Shown: one piece after another, positions 14,893-24,007 of the stretch | Numbering within the stretch: the stretch's first letter is position 1 | Layout of the letters: the number at the start of each line of letters is the position of its first letter | Assembly: GCF_000621705.1 (NCBI RefSeq) | Contig: NZ_JHXO01000007.1 | Location: 1-64,000, forward strand | Source: Prolixibacter bellariivorans ATCC BAA-1284 | GTDB lineage: Bacteria > Bacteroidota > Bacteroidia > Bacteroidales > Prolixibacteraceae | Length of the DNA: 64,000 nt | Direction of reading: 5' to 3' | Translations under genes and position numbers: made by a program | Notes under the pieces: model-generated | What the model saw: only the letters and a program-made list of their open reading frames with translations | Database searches by the model: none | What the model was told of the DNA's origin: nothing

Positions 14893-16374
14893 TTAATTAT
14901 TTAGTTGAACTAGATCATCATCATTCAATAACAATTTAGCGCTTATTATTGTGCCTGGAAAATAATCTTTTGTTTGGTAGACATATTTATTGTCTGGCTT
15001 ATCCTCAATGCTTCCTGAATCATTAAAAGTCATTACTTTGAAGGTGTCATTATTTGAATTTACTTTATTTTTAATATTATATTTACCATTAAAATGAATT
15101 CTAGTTTTTCCAGATTGAAGAGTTAAATAGGAAATATCATCGACTTCTTTTGAACCTTTTATATTAAAAAAGCTTTCAATAAAGCGTATTGATCCATTTC
15201 CTCTTTTATATTCTGATGGAGAAATTGATGATACTTCTTCCTGCAGTGCATATAGTGTCCATAAATTTTCTTCTTCAAATTCTTTTCTCGTAAATAAGCT
15301 TCTTTTTGTATATGAATTTGATAGATTTCTCATCTTTTCAACGATTTCTTTATTTGGACAAGATTCATCTTTAAACTTTTCATATATGGTTTGTCCAAAA
15401 TTCAAAATAACTAGTCTGAAAATCCCATAGTGTTTATTTTCGATATTTTCCTCTTTAAAGTATCCTATTGAGAAACGAAATTTTGTTGTTGAATGTTCTT
15501 CTGCGTTAATTAAGATTTCTCCAATAACAGTACACAAATCATCTCTTTTTTCTGGCGTCAACTTTTTATTCATTCTGCTAAGACACTCAATGACGTAATC
15601 AGCCATTTCAGTTGTATCTAACTCTTTTTGTTCTATTCTTCTATCATAATTTGTTTCTTTCTCATTATCATGAATACACAATTTGTATTTAATTATATCA
15701 GAAAAATTTTCTTCTCTGACTTTTAGGGTAACAGGGGAACCGACAGAAAAAAGCATTTTGTGAACATCCTCATTATTTATATTGAAGCCCCCAACTGTAA
15801 CAGGAAAATGTTCTTTTCGACTGCGGTCAATTTTGCTACACAATCGTGAAAATTGAAAAAAATCTTTTAATACAATATCCAACAAAACTTGAGAACCTAA
15901 TTCAACCTTCTCGCATTGCTTATAATCGAGAGTTACTTGACGATCATTTTCAATAAGCAATGCAGAAATAATTTTTTTGAACGTTAGATATGCATTCTCG
16001 GGGTCTTCTATAATGGAAAATATTTTAGGTATGGCTACGACACCGTTACTTTTAAATTCTTGTTTCTTAATGTTCTCCAAGTAAAAAGGACTTTCTTTTG
16101 AGGTTACTAGATGTTTTAGGTTTGGAGGTAAATATTTATTGATATAAAAGCTTTTTTTGGGTGATAATTTATTCGTTTTGCCAATACTACTATTTATTGG
16201 ATTTTTGATTACACTTCTTCTAATTGTTCTTGGAACTGGTAGACCCTCTCGAGGTTCATAATATTGATTCTCTTTCTTTTTTTGACGTTTCGATCTTCTA
16301 TTTTGTCTATCAAAATCTCTTTGTCTAATTTTCTGAAGAACTATCCTTTTTGTATATCTATTGCTTTTAGTCAT
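14893..16374 (-). CDS. GHKL ATPase protein with basic N-terminus and STAS-like middle
   Basis: 493 residues. Residues 1-60 are very basic (KRIVLQKIRQRDFDRQNRRS), suggesting nucleic-acid or ribosome contact. Residues about 130-215 look STAS-like (VTLDYKQCEKVELGSQVLLD). From about 260 there is a GHKL ATP-binding fold: N box EILINAEEHS (about 287-296), G1-like LNFGQTIYEKF (about 323), and a G2-like loop YKRGNGSIRFIESF (about 386-399). No histidine phosphoacceptor or receiver is present, so this resembles the serine-kinase/anti-sigma branch rather than a sensor kinase. It is the first gene of the three-gene minus-strand operon. Confidence 0.7.
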   Translation of the reverse strand: MTKSNRYTKRIVLQKIRQRDFDRQNRRSKRQKKKENQYYEPREGLPVPRTIRRSVIKNPINSSIGKTNKLSPKKSFYINKYLPPNLKHLVTSKESPFYLENIKKQEFKSNGVVAIPKIFSIIEDPENAYLTFKKIISALLIENDRQVTLDYKQCEKVELGSQVLLDIVLKDFFQFSRLCSKIDRSRKEHFPVTVGGFNINNEDVHKMLFSVGSPVTLKVREENFSDIIKYKLCIHDNEKETNYDRRIEQKELDTTEMADYVIECLSRMNKKLTPEKRDDLCTVIGEILINAEEHSTTKFRFSIGYFKEENIENKHYGIFRLVILNFGQTIYEKFKDESCPNKEIVEKMRNLSNSYTKRSLFTRKEFEEENLWTLYALQEEVSSISPSEYKRGNGSIRFIESFFNIKGSKEVDDISYLTLQSGKTRIHFNGKYNIKNKVNSNNDTFKVMTFNDSGSIEDKPDNKYVYQTKDYFPGTIISAKLLLNDDDLVQLNN

Positions 16375-16661
16375 TGATAGTTAGGCTTGAATAGTGTGGT
16401 GTTTTTCTTTCTCTCTCATTCAATTGAAGAAAAGTAAAAAATTTTGATTGGTTTTTCCGGGAAAAACAGTTTTTGCTAAAGAATTGGTTTTGGAGTTTGC
16501 AAATGTGTGTTGGCTTTTCCTTTTATTTTCAGGCAGATAGAATAAAAGTTCTACCAAGCCTGTCTTACCGTACCTTTTGGGTGCCTTGCATATAGCGATT
16601 GTGTGTATGTACTTAGTACTATTTTTAGCTGGGTTAATTCATTATCTCCTTTGCTTCAAAA
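16375..16661. other. Upstream region of the GHKL operon
   Basis: Roughly 290 bp between the GHKL start and the 3' end of the XRE regulator gene. Transcription of the GHKL operon should begin here on the minus strand. I see no perfect TAnnTTTG element in a suitable place. GGTTTTTCCGGGAAAAACAG near 16450 is an inverted repeat (TTTTTCCGGGAAAAA) that could be an operator. Confidence 0.4.
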
Positions 16662-17060
16662 TTATTTCTTCTCCTCAAGCAGCTTCTCCATCATTGCGAC
16701 TTTGTCTTTCTCTGCAGTCAATAAACGTTCGTAGAGTTCCACTAATTTATCGATTGGGTTGAAAGTACAACGGTAGTTGACAGATGAAGCATTGTCATGG
16801 TAACTGTTGGCGATGATATTGAAGGTTGCCTCATCGTTTAGGTTCTTAATTGCTTCTACAGGAACCTTCAATACTTTGGCCACTTTTTCCAACATCTCGT
16901 CTTCAATCACTTCCTTTTGTTCGAGCTTGGAGATGGATTGTTGGGTCAGGTTGAGTTCGCTGGCCATATATTCCTGCTTTACACCCAGCATTTCGCGTAA
17001 GCGTTTAATGTTTCGGCCATGGTGAACTTTAGGAGAAGGGGCGGTTTCTGTAGTATTCAT
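16662..17060 (-). CDS. XRE-family helix-turn-helix regulator
   Basis: 132 residues. Residues about 15-70 form a classical XRE/Cro HTH (IKRLREMLGVKQEYMASELN, then LTQQSISKLEQ), followed by a helical C-terminal tail with a leucine-rich coiled coil (LVELYERLLTAEKDKVAMME). It lies upstream of, and is transcribed towards, the GHKL operon, so it may regulate that operon, but it could also be independent. A -7 promoter element TATCTTTG on the minus strand lies at 17093-17100. Confidence 0.85.
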   Translation of the reverse strand: MNTTETAPSPKVHHGRNIKRLREMLGVKQEYMASELNLTQQSISKLEQKEVIEDEMLEKVAKVLKVPVEAIKNLNDEATFNIIANSYHDNASSVNYRCTFNPIDKLVELYERLLTAEKDKVAMMEKLLEEKK

Positions 17061-17092
17061 GATTAATATTTTGTAAAGTTTCTTGGTACTAT

Positions 17093-17100
17093 CAAAGATA
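17093..17100 (-). promoter_or_regulatory. -7 promoter element of the XRE gene
   Basis: TATCTTTG on the minus strand fits TAnnTTTG exactly and would give a leader of about 27 nt. No clear -33 TTG is present at the usual distance. Confidence 0.6.
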
Positions 17101-18156
17101 CAAATTTATCCCGCTGGTGGTACTTCTTCGGAGTATTTTACAACGCTAAAGGCGTATGATACAACTCTTAATTGTTAGTTACCTCCACTTAAACCGGTTA
17201 CTTAGCTTAAGTTTTTAAAACAACTGAACTAAGTGTAACCAATTGATTCCATGAACCCTTTTAATCTTAATCATACTTTTTCTAAGAGACCGCCACCTGC
17301 AAGGCGGTCAGTTCAGCTCAAAGCCCGCCTGCCGGGATTTCGGTTCCGGCAGGTTTTTTGGGCCGCTGTTCCAAACAGAATTACCGATGACTTGGTACTT
17401 CCGGTTTGTCAAACAGCTGAAAAATATCACTGCCTAACGCACGCTACGGACGCCAAGTCCCCTTTAGGGGAAACAGGGGTGAATACCAGAGGGACAAGAA
17501 AGAAAACCACTGTCAGGGTTTGCAACCACTGACAGGGTGAATGAAATTAAATATACCAAACCATGAATCCTGTAAACCAAGCAAATATCCAACCCAATCG
17601 GCCGCCCCCGCCAGGGCGGTGACTTCAGAATTCAGATTGCCTGCCGGGGTGTTGCTCCTCCGGCAGGCCCTACCTGGAAAGCTGTTGGTACACGAAACCT
17701 GTCAGGTTTTTGGAATCCTGACAGGTTAGAAGATTTGTCAAACAGCTGAAAAATATCACTGCCTAACGCGTGCTACGAACTCCAAGTCCCCTTTAGGGTC
17801 CCGATACTTCGGGACAGGGGTGGATTGCCATCGGGGTGGTAAATGGGAGAGCTACGTCCTTTTGCGAAACAATTCAATAACCAAATCATCCAAACTAACT
17901 AACCATGTTCCTAATCATTTACCAGCTAACTAATCCAGAGCGATGGCCACCTGTAGCCGGGTGGCCGTAGTCAGCCCAGCCTGCCGGGGCCAGGTGCCCC
18001 GGCGGGCTTTACCGGAAACCTGTCAGGGTAGAGCCAGCACCCCTACCCCCGATGTACATCGCGGGTAGGGGTGGTAATTGAGAAAACCACTGTCAGGGTT
18101 TACAACCACTGACAGGGTGGAAGAAACACCAACTATTCAATCATAAAACCAAACGA
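17101..18156. other. Hairpin-rich non-coding region upstream of the first SusC gene
   Basis: More than 1 kb without a credible gene. Direct repeats: TTGTCAAACAGCTGAAAAAT plus about 55 further bases at about 17405 and 17736; and AACCACTGTCAGGGTTTGCA with ACCACTGACAGGGTG at about 17505 and 18086. Inverted repeats include GACCGCC...GGCGGTC (about 17288-17310), GGCCACC...GGGTGGCC (about 17946-17967), and GCCTGCCGGGGCC...CCCCGGCGGGC (about 17979-18006). Short open frames here are broken across the repeats and have no protein-like composition. Confidence 0.6.
18038..18073. repeat. Long perfect hairpin upstream of SusC
   Basis: CACCCCTACCC and GGGTAGGGGTG form an 11-bp stem around CCGATGTACATCGC, which itself contains the palindrome CGATGTACATCG. 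It has no T-run, so it is not a classical intrinsic terminator; it may be an mRNA structure or recombination-prone repeat. Confidence 0.6.
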
Positions 18157-21100
18157 ATGAAAAAAATGAAAAAGAAAAGAAAATTACACGCCTTGTTATG
18201 GCGCACCGTTTTGCTGGTGCTGTTTTTCCCGGCAACCGGTTTGGGCCCGTTGCCGGCCGTGGCGCAACAGAATGACCCGGGCCGGGTGTTGAATGCCGTC
18301 AGCCGGGAAGATAACCGGAGTGTTACCGGTACCGTGACGGATACCCATGGGCAGCCGCTGCCCGGTGTGAGCATACAAATAAAAGGAACGGCCATTGGCA
18401 CCATCACCGATGCGGAAGGGAATTACCGCTTTGCTCATGTGCCTGAGAATGCCGTATTGGTCTTCTCGTTTATGGGCATGCAGAAACAGGCGATTCCTGT
18501 AAAGGGAAAAACCCGCCTCGATGCGGTGATGCAGGAGACAACCATTGGCATTGACGAGGTGGTGGCCATCGGGTACGGAACCCTGGAAAAGCGGCAGGTC
18601 ACCAGCTCGGTGTCGTCGGTAAAGGCCGACGATTTGGTGGACGGGGTAGGTGGTGCCAGCATTGCCCATGCGCTAAGGGGGAAGGTCAGCGGCCTGATCA
18701 TCTCGGGCAACGGCAGTCCCAACTCGGGGAATACCCTGCAGCTGCGGGGTGTGGCTTCGGTCAATGCCGGGCAAAGTCCGCTGGTGGTGATTGACGGCAT
18801 GCCCGGCGGCGATATCCGCTCGCTCATCCAGGAAGACATCCTTTCCATCGATGTACTGAAGGATGCTTCGGCCGGGGCCATCTACGGGACAAGGGCCGCC
18901 GGCGGGGTGATACTGGTGACCACCAAACAGGGACAGGCAACGAAGGACGGTAAGGTGCACCTGACCTATACCGGCGAGTACACCTTCCGGCAGGAACGCG
19001 ACAAACCCGAAGTGCTCACCGCCGATGAGTACCGGGCCCACAACCGCGGAACCGACTACGGATCGTCGGCCGACTGGTGGGACGAACTGCTGAGTGACCA
19101 TCCCAACGCGCAGAAGCATGTGGTGAACGTGAGCGGCGGCAACGAGTATGCCCGCATCTACACCACCTTTATGTATAAAAACGATAAAGGAATGGCCATC
19201 GACGATGAGCGGACCGACTATGCCGGGCGCATCAATGCCAACTTCAACTTCCTCGACGGCTGGCTGGAGCTGAAAACCCATGTGGATTACCGGCAGGCCA
19301 AACGAAACAACAATGCGCCCAACTTCCGGCAGGCCCTGCGCAACAACCCGACCCGTTCGCCCTACGATGCCGGGAGCCAGACCGGTTACAACGTGTGGCT
19401 GAACGAATCGCTCGACTACAATGTGCTGGCCGACAGTAAGCTTTACGACTACGACGGACTGGACAAATGGTTCATGCCCGATGCCACCCTGAAGCTGAAC
19501 ATCCGTTCGGTCCCGGGGTTGTCGGTGCAGCAAACCGTCGGCTGGGAGTATCGTCAGTGGGAGCTGCAGACCTACCGCTCGAAATACCACCGCGAAGAGC
19601 AGGAGAACGACCGCACCGGTACGGGCTACATCCAGTTCAGTAAAACCGAAAACCTCTCGTCCGAAGGGTATGCCTCCTACATCCGGGAGTGGTCAAAACA
19701 CTCGGTGAACGCCGTGGGCGGTTACAGCTACTACGAGTACAACAGCGAAGGATTCGATATGACCAACTACAACTTCACCAACGACCGGGTAGGGGTGTGG
19801 AACATCGGCGAGGGAAGCTACCTGAGCGACGGCGATGCCTCGATGAGCTCGAACAAGGCCATTACCCAGCGGCTCTTCTCGGTATATGCCCGGGCAAGCT
19901 ACGCCTACGACGACAAGTACATGCTCACCGGCAGTTTCCGGCACGAAGGCTCGTCGAAGTTCTCTCAGAACAACAAATGGGGCGATTTCTGGTCGGTATC
20001 GGGCGGCTGGCGGCTTTCGAAAGAACCTTTCCTGGCGGGAAGTTCCGTGGTGAACGACCTGAAACTGCGGGTAGGGTACGGCGTAACCGGGAACAACAGT
20101 TTCGGGGCCGATTATGCGGCCACCATGTATGGCTCGGATGCCTACTGGCTGCTGCCTGGCGGAACCTGGGCCTACACCTACGGCAAGACCAAAAACATTA
20201 ATCCCGACCTGAAATGGGAAGAACAGCACGAGTGGAACGGCGGGGTAGACTATGTGCTGCTGAATAACCGGCTGTACGGTAAGTTCGACCTCTACCGCCG
20301 GAAAGTGAAAGGAATGATTTACAATGTACAGGTGTCGCAACCACCGTACGTGGAGCAAAAGATGTACAAGAACATCGGCAACATGGAAAACCGGGGCTGG
20401 GAGTTCGAGATAGGCGGGGAGGTTGTCCGTACCCGCGACTGGAAATACAATACCTCCATGACTTTCAGCCACAACACCACGGAGATACTCTCGCTGTGGG
20501 GCGACCAGACGTACTACGACTACGCCGGCTTCCCGTCGCCGGGTAACCCGGGCAGTGCCATCCGCATCGAGGAAGGAGCCATGGTGGGGAGTTTCTACCT
20601 GTGGAAGTTCGCCGGCTTTGATGACAACGGCGACTTCCTGCTGTACGACAAGGATGATAACGTAATTCCGGCCATTGAAAAGACCGCGGAGGACAAACGG
20701 CACATGGGCAACTACATGCCCAAACTGATTGTGACCTGGAACCACCGCCTGAAATACCGGAATTGGGATTTAACCGTAGACATGCGGAGCTGGATTGACT
20801 TCGATGTGTACAACACCATCGACATGTACTTCGGCCTGCCGACCCGGTCGAGCGAACTGAACCTGTTGCGAAAGGCTTACACCAAATATGCGGGTGTTGC
20901 CGGGGAGAAACAGCTTTGCGACTACTTCCTGGAGGACGGCACTTTCGTGAAAATCGATGCCATCAATTTGGGGTACAGCCTCGACCTGAAACGGTACACC
21001 GGTTTGGAAAGCAGGGCCCGTCTCTACCTGACCGTGGGCAACGTGGCCACCTTTACCGGGTACAGCGGCATCGACCCCGAAGTGAACGTCACGGGTCTGG

Positions 21101-21177
21101 AAGGCGGCATCGAGTGGTTTAGCGGCCTCTACCCGCAGGCACGCACCTATACGCTGGGAGTCCAGTTAACCTTCTAA
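18157..21177 (+). CDS. SusC/RagA-family TonB-dependent outer-membrane transporter
   Basis: 1006 residues. A basic N-terminus and hydrophobic segment form a signal peptide (cleavage near AVAQQ, residue about 37). A carboxypeptidase-regulatory-like domain follows (VTGTVTDTHGQPLPGVSIQI, about 56-130), then the plug with the SusC segments IGYGTLEKRQVTSSVSSV and LKDASAGAIYGTRAAGGVIL, and the beta-barrel to the C-terminal LGVQLTF. There is no N-terminal STN domain, so no direct anti-sigma partner is expected. With the adjacent SusD lipoprotein it should import an oligomeric nutrient, but no hydrolase is beside it to indicate the substrate. Base composition is clearly GC-richer than the flanks. Confidence 0.93.
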   Translation: MKKMKKKRKLHALLWRTVLLVLFFPATGLGPLPAVAQQNDPGRVLNAVSREDNRSVTGTVTDTHGQPLPGVSIQIKGTAIGTITDAEGNYRFAHVPENAVLVFSFMGMQKQAIPVKGKTRLDAVMQETTIGIDEVVAIGYGTLEKRQVTSSVSSVKADDLVDGVGGASIAHALRGKVSGLIISGNGSPNSGNTLQLRGVASVNAGQSPLVVIDGMPGGDIRSLIQEDILSIDVLKDASAGAIYGTRAAGGVILVTTKQGQATKDGKVHLTYTGEYTFRQERDKPEVLTADEYRAHNRGTDYGSSADWWDELLSDHPNAQKHVVNVSGGNEYARIYTTFMYKNDKGMAIDDERTDYAGRINANFNFLDGWLELKTHVDYRQAKRNNNAPNFRQALRNNPTRSPYDAGSQTGYNVWLNESLDYNVLADSKLYDYDGLDKWFMPDATLKLNIRSVPGLSVQQTVGWEYRQWELQTYRSKYHREEQENDRTGTGYIQFSKTENLSSEGYASYIREWSKHSVNAVGGYSYYEYNSEGFDMTNYNFTNDRVGVWNIGEGSYLSDGDASMSSNKAITQRLFSVYARASYAYDDKYMLTGSFRHEGSSKFSQNNKWGDFWSVSGGWRLSKEPFLAGSSVVNDLKLRVGYGVTGNNSFGADYAATMYGSDAYWLLPGGTWAYTYGKTKNINPDLKWEEQHEWNGGVDYVLLNNRLYGKFDLYRRKVKGMIYNVQVSQPPYVEQKMYKNIGNMENRGWEFEIGGEVVRTRDWKYNTSMTFSHNTTEILSLWGDQTYYDYAGFPSPGNPGSAIRIEEGAMVGSFYLWKFAGFDDNGDFLLYDKDDNVIPAIEKTAEDKRHMGNYMPKLIVTWNHRLKYRNWDLTVDMRSWIDFDVYNTIDMYFGLPTRSSELNLLRKAYTKYAGVAGEKQLCDYFLEDGTFVKIDAINLGYSLDLKRYTGLESRARLYLTVGNVATFTGYSGIDPEVNVTGLEGGIEWFSGLYPQARTYTLGVQLTF

Positions 21178-21187
21178 TGAAAAAGCA

Positions 21188-22906
21188 ATGAGAAAGAAGA
21201 TATACAGCTTATTGAAAACGAAATACATCGTATCGTTTTGCCTGGCCGCCATCCTGTCGGCCGCCGGGTGCGACACCGACCCGATCTATTACTCGGAGGT
21301 AACCCCTTCGACCTTCTATGATTCGAAAGACAACGTATGGCAACGCTTCTACCGTCCTTTTACCCACTGGCGGTGGTACGTGGCCAGTGACAATCCGAAA
21401 TGGAACCTGCAGGAGCTGGGAACCGACGAAATGTGCCTGCCCACCAGGGGAAGCGACTGGTACAACGGGGGCGTCTACCAGCAGATGCACCACCACCAGT
21501 TTACCGCGACCCTGTCGAACCTGTATAATGGCTGGTACGGTTTTGCCATGGGGGTGGCCCTGTGCTGGGACACGTGGGAAGACCTGAACACGTACGTCGA
21601 TTTTGACGCCATGGGCTTCGAAGCAGGGACGAAGGAATCGATGAGAGCACAGCTGGATGCCCTGGCCGTATCGTTCTACAAGGATGGCCTCGACCTGTTC
21701 GGAGGGGTTCCGCTGTACACCACCACCCATTCCGATGTCAAGGCCCGGAGTACGGCCCCGGAGACCTTTGCCTTTATCGACTCGCTGCTGAAGGTGGCCA
21801 TTCCCAACCTGCCGGTAAAAACCACGCTGGGGGCTACGGAGAACGGGACTATCAACCGGGCGGCCGGAGCGGCCCTGCTGGCCCAGCTCTATTTCAATGC
21901 CGACGCCTGGACCGGGGTAGACCGGTTCGCCGACTGTGCCACCCTCTGCCGCGACATCATCGACGGGAAGTACGGCAAATACGCACTGGATGACGACTGG
22001 ACCAACATCTTCGGGTTTCACAATGAAACCTGCCCGGAAATCATCTGGTCGGTGCCCAGCGAGAACTCCAAGCTGGAAACCGATGGCGGGTACTATTCCA
22101 CCATGCAGCACTACAACACGAAGAGCTTTCTCGGGGGCATCGATGCCGGGGCCAACAACGGCTACTGCCTGACACCTTCGCTGAAACCCAAAGGGGAGCT
22201 GTATGCATTCAAACTGGGTAAGCCCTATTCGAAGTTCGAAGAGACCGACATCCGGAAGCAACCGTATGTGTTCACCGGGAACGGGACCTACCGGGGCATG
22301 TTCATCGCAGGCAAGCTGGTCAATCCGCTGGACGGCGGCGTGTGTTACGGCAACCGGGAGTACAACGGCGATACGATAACCATGGTCGACCAGGTAGCAT
22401 ACTTCAGCCAGCTGGGTACGAACTACAGCAGCGCAGACGAACTCCCGTCGACCATCGCCACGGCAGAAGAGAACTCCGGTATCCGCCTGATGAAACGCAG
22501 TCCCATACCTACCTACGAGGAAAGGGACATCCGGTACAACCCCGATATACCCATCATCCGGCTGGCCGAAATCTATTACATGCTGGCCGAGTGTGAGCTG
22601 CGGGTCGGCAATAAGGCCGATGCGGCAACGCTGATCAACAAGGTTCGTCAGCGCTATTTCACCGGCGGGAACGACCCGAACCCGGTAACGGCTGCCAACC
22701 TGGACAAATACCGGATGCTGGACGAATGGATGATTGAGTTCATTGGCGAAGGGCGCCGCCGCACCGACCTGGTACGCTGGGGTGCCTATGTAACCGAGGA
22801 CTGGTGGGACCATACGGCATCGAACGATGAGAAGGAGAACCGGTATCCTATACACGAAACGATTTTGTCGTCCAACAACCTGCTCGAACAGAACCCGGGG
22901 TGGTGA
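21188..22906 (+). CDS. SusD/RagB-family nutrient-binding lipoprotein
   Basis: 572 residues. The lipobox is LSAAGC (cysteine at about residue 28), giving an outer-membrane lipoprotein. The helical TPR-like body contains the SusD-typical IIRLAEIYYMLAECELRVGN, then LINKVRQRY, and ends in NLLEQNPGW. It starts 10 nt after the SusC stop, so the two form one transcript. The protein caps the SusC barrel and binds substrate at the surface. Like its partner it is GC-rich. Substrate unknown. Confidence 0.93.
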   Translation: MRKKIYSLLKTKYIVSFCLAAILSAAGCDTDPIYYSEVTPSTFYDSKDNVWQRFYRPFTHWRWYVASDNPKWNLQELGTDEMCLPTRGSDWYNGGVYQQMHHHQFTATLSNLYNGWYGFAMGVALCWDTWEDLNTYVDFDAMGFEAGTKESMRAQLDALAVSFYKDGLDLFGGVPLYTTTHSDVKARSTAPETFAFIDSLLKVAIPNLPVKTTLGATENGTINRAAGAALLAQLYFNADAWTGVDRFADCATLCRDIIDGKYGKYALDDDWTNIFGFHNETCPEIIWSVPSENSKLETDGGYYSTMQHYNTKSFLGGIDAGANNGYCLTPSLKPKGELYAFKLGKPYSKFEETDIRKQPYVFTGNGTYRGMFIAGKLVNPLDGGVCYGNREYNGDTITMVDQVAYFSQLGTNYSSADELPSTIATAEENSGIRLMKRSPIPTYEERDIRYNPDIPIIRLAEIYYMLAECELRVGNKADAATLINKVRQRYFTGGNDPNPVTAANLDKYRMLDEWMIEFIGEGRRRTDLVRWGAYVTEDWWDHTASNDEKENRYPIHETILSSNNLLEQNPGW

Positions 22907-24007
22907 AAATAACATGACAACAAAAAACAACAGAGTGCAGCAGGACCTGTAGGTTCGTAACAGTAGGGAAGCACGGTAGATTAGCTTTTGGGACCTGAGC
23001 GTCAGGTGCCCTGCCGGGGTTCGGCTTTTTGGGGAAAGCCGGCCCTGCTTCCCGTTTGCTGCAGATTGGTGGGTTCATTTAAAAAGGAAAACGCAGAGAG
23101 TGAGGGACAGGAGGGATGACAGGCCGTTCGGCTATTTGGACAAGTAGTAGTGAAGCCTGAATGGCAGGGGGCCGTTCCCCGAGGTTGGAGCGGCCCCCGT
23201 TTCTCCTGTGTGTTGGGCGCATTCAACCGAAATCCTCCTCCGGCCTGTCAGCCACCTCCTCCGGGAGGAGGACAGGTCGCCAATGGCACTGCCTTTTATC
23301 AATTGAGGAGCATTTAGATGAGTTTCTGCCAGGCACATAAATACTCAATCAGGCCAATTGGTCGGCAAACTCTGAAGGAGTTCAAGCTCCATAGCCCGGG
23401 GTAAGAAACCGTGAGGTTTAGCCACCCCGGGTTGGCAAGTACGCGTACCGGTGGTCGTGTGATGGTGCGGATTGAAATGGGAAGGTTGTTTCGACCGCAA
23501 TAGCGATGACGTTGATAAGAGCGCAACAACAGAAACAACAGAAACAACAGAAACAACAGAAACCATAGTAACCACAGAACCCAACAACCGTTAAAGCTCG
23601 CAACTAGCGCAACCTGAAATTTTGAAACCCTTAAATCAATTAACAATGAATAATGTGTAATGAATAATTAAGAGGTGAAAGGTTCAGGTCCGCAGTCTTT
23701 CGTCTTTCTTAACACTTAAAACTTAATACTTCTTCCAACAACCATAACAACAGTAACTACAGAAACCATCAAAATATACAAGGGCTTTCACCTGGCCGGG
23801 AGAAACCGGAAAAAGAAATGCATGCCTGTTGGTTCAATAGTTTTTTAGGGGTTAAATGCAGGCATGCGCTATAAAGGTTCTAGTGAGTCTTTTTCCGGGA
23901 ATGATGCTTTCGACACGCATCCATTCATTTCTTTCGGTTGGGTGAGGCCCTTTAAAATAGTAGTCTCGATAATCAGGTTCAAAATGTTGAATGAATTGAC
24001 TTGTAGC
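22907..24007. other. Long intergenic region between SusD and cbiB
   Basis: About 1.1 kb without a supported gene. Hairpins include GGGGGCCG/CGGCCCCC (23167-23174/23191-23198) and CCTCCTCC/GGAGGAGG within a CCTGTC...GACAGG stem (about 23240-23275). From about 23525 to 23566 a 10-bp unit AAACAACAGA repeats about four times. An AATGAATAATGTGTAATGAA stretch follows at about 23646. The convergent ends of SusD and cbiB should both terminate in this stretch. Confidence 0.55.

Noticed and set aside
17251-17729. Two plus-strand open frames before SusC
   Set aside because: They run through direct and inverted repeats, have arginine/proline-rich composition without domain pattern, and lack a supported start context.
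19693-20745. Long antisense open frames inside the first SusC gene
   Set aside because: They are opposite the GC-rich SusC and SusD genes, have no domain features, and are explained by the low stop-codon frequency of that composition.
21209-22930. 573-codon antisense frame over SusD
   Set aside because: It mirrors the SusD coding region almost exactly, has a valine/glycine/arginine-heavy composition, and shows no recognisable motif.
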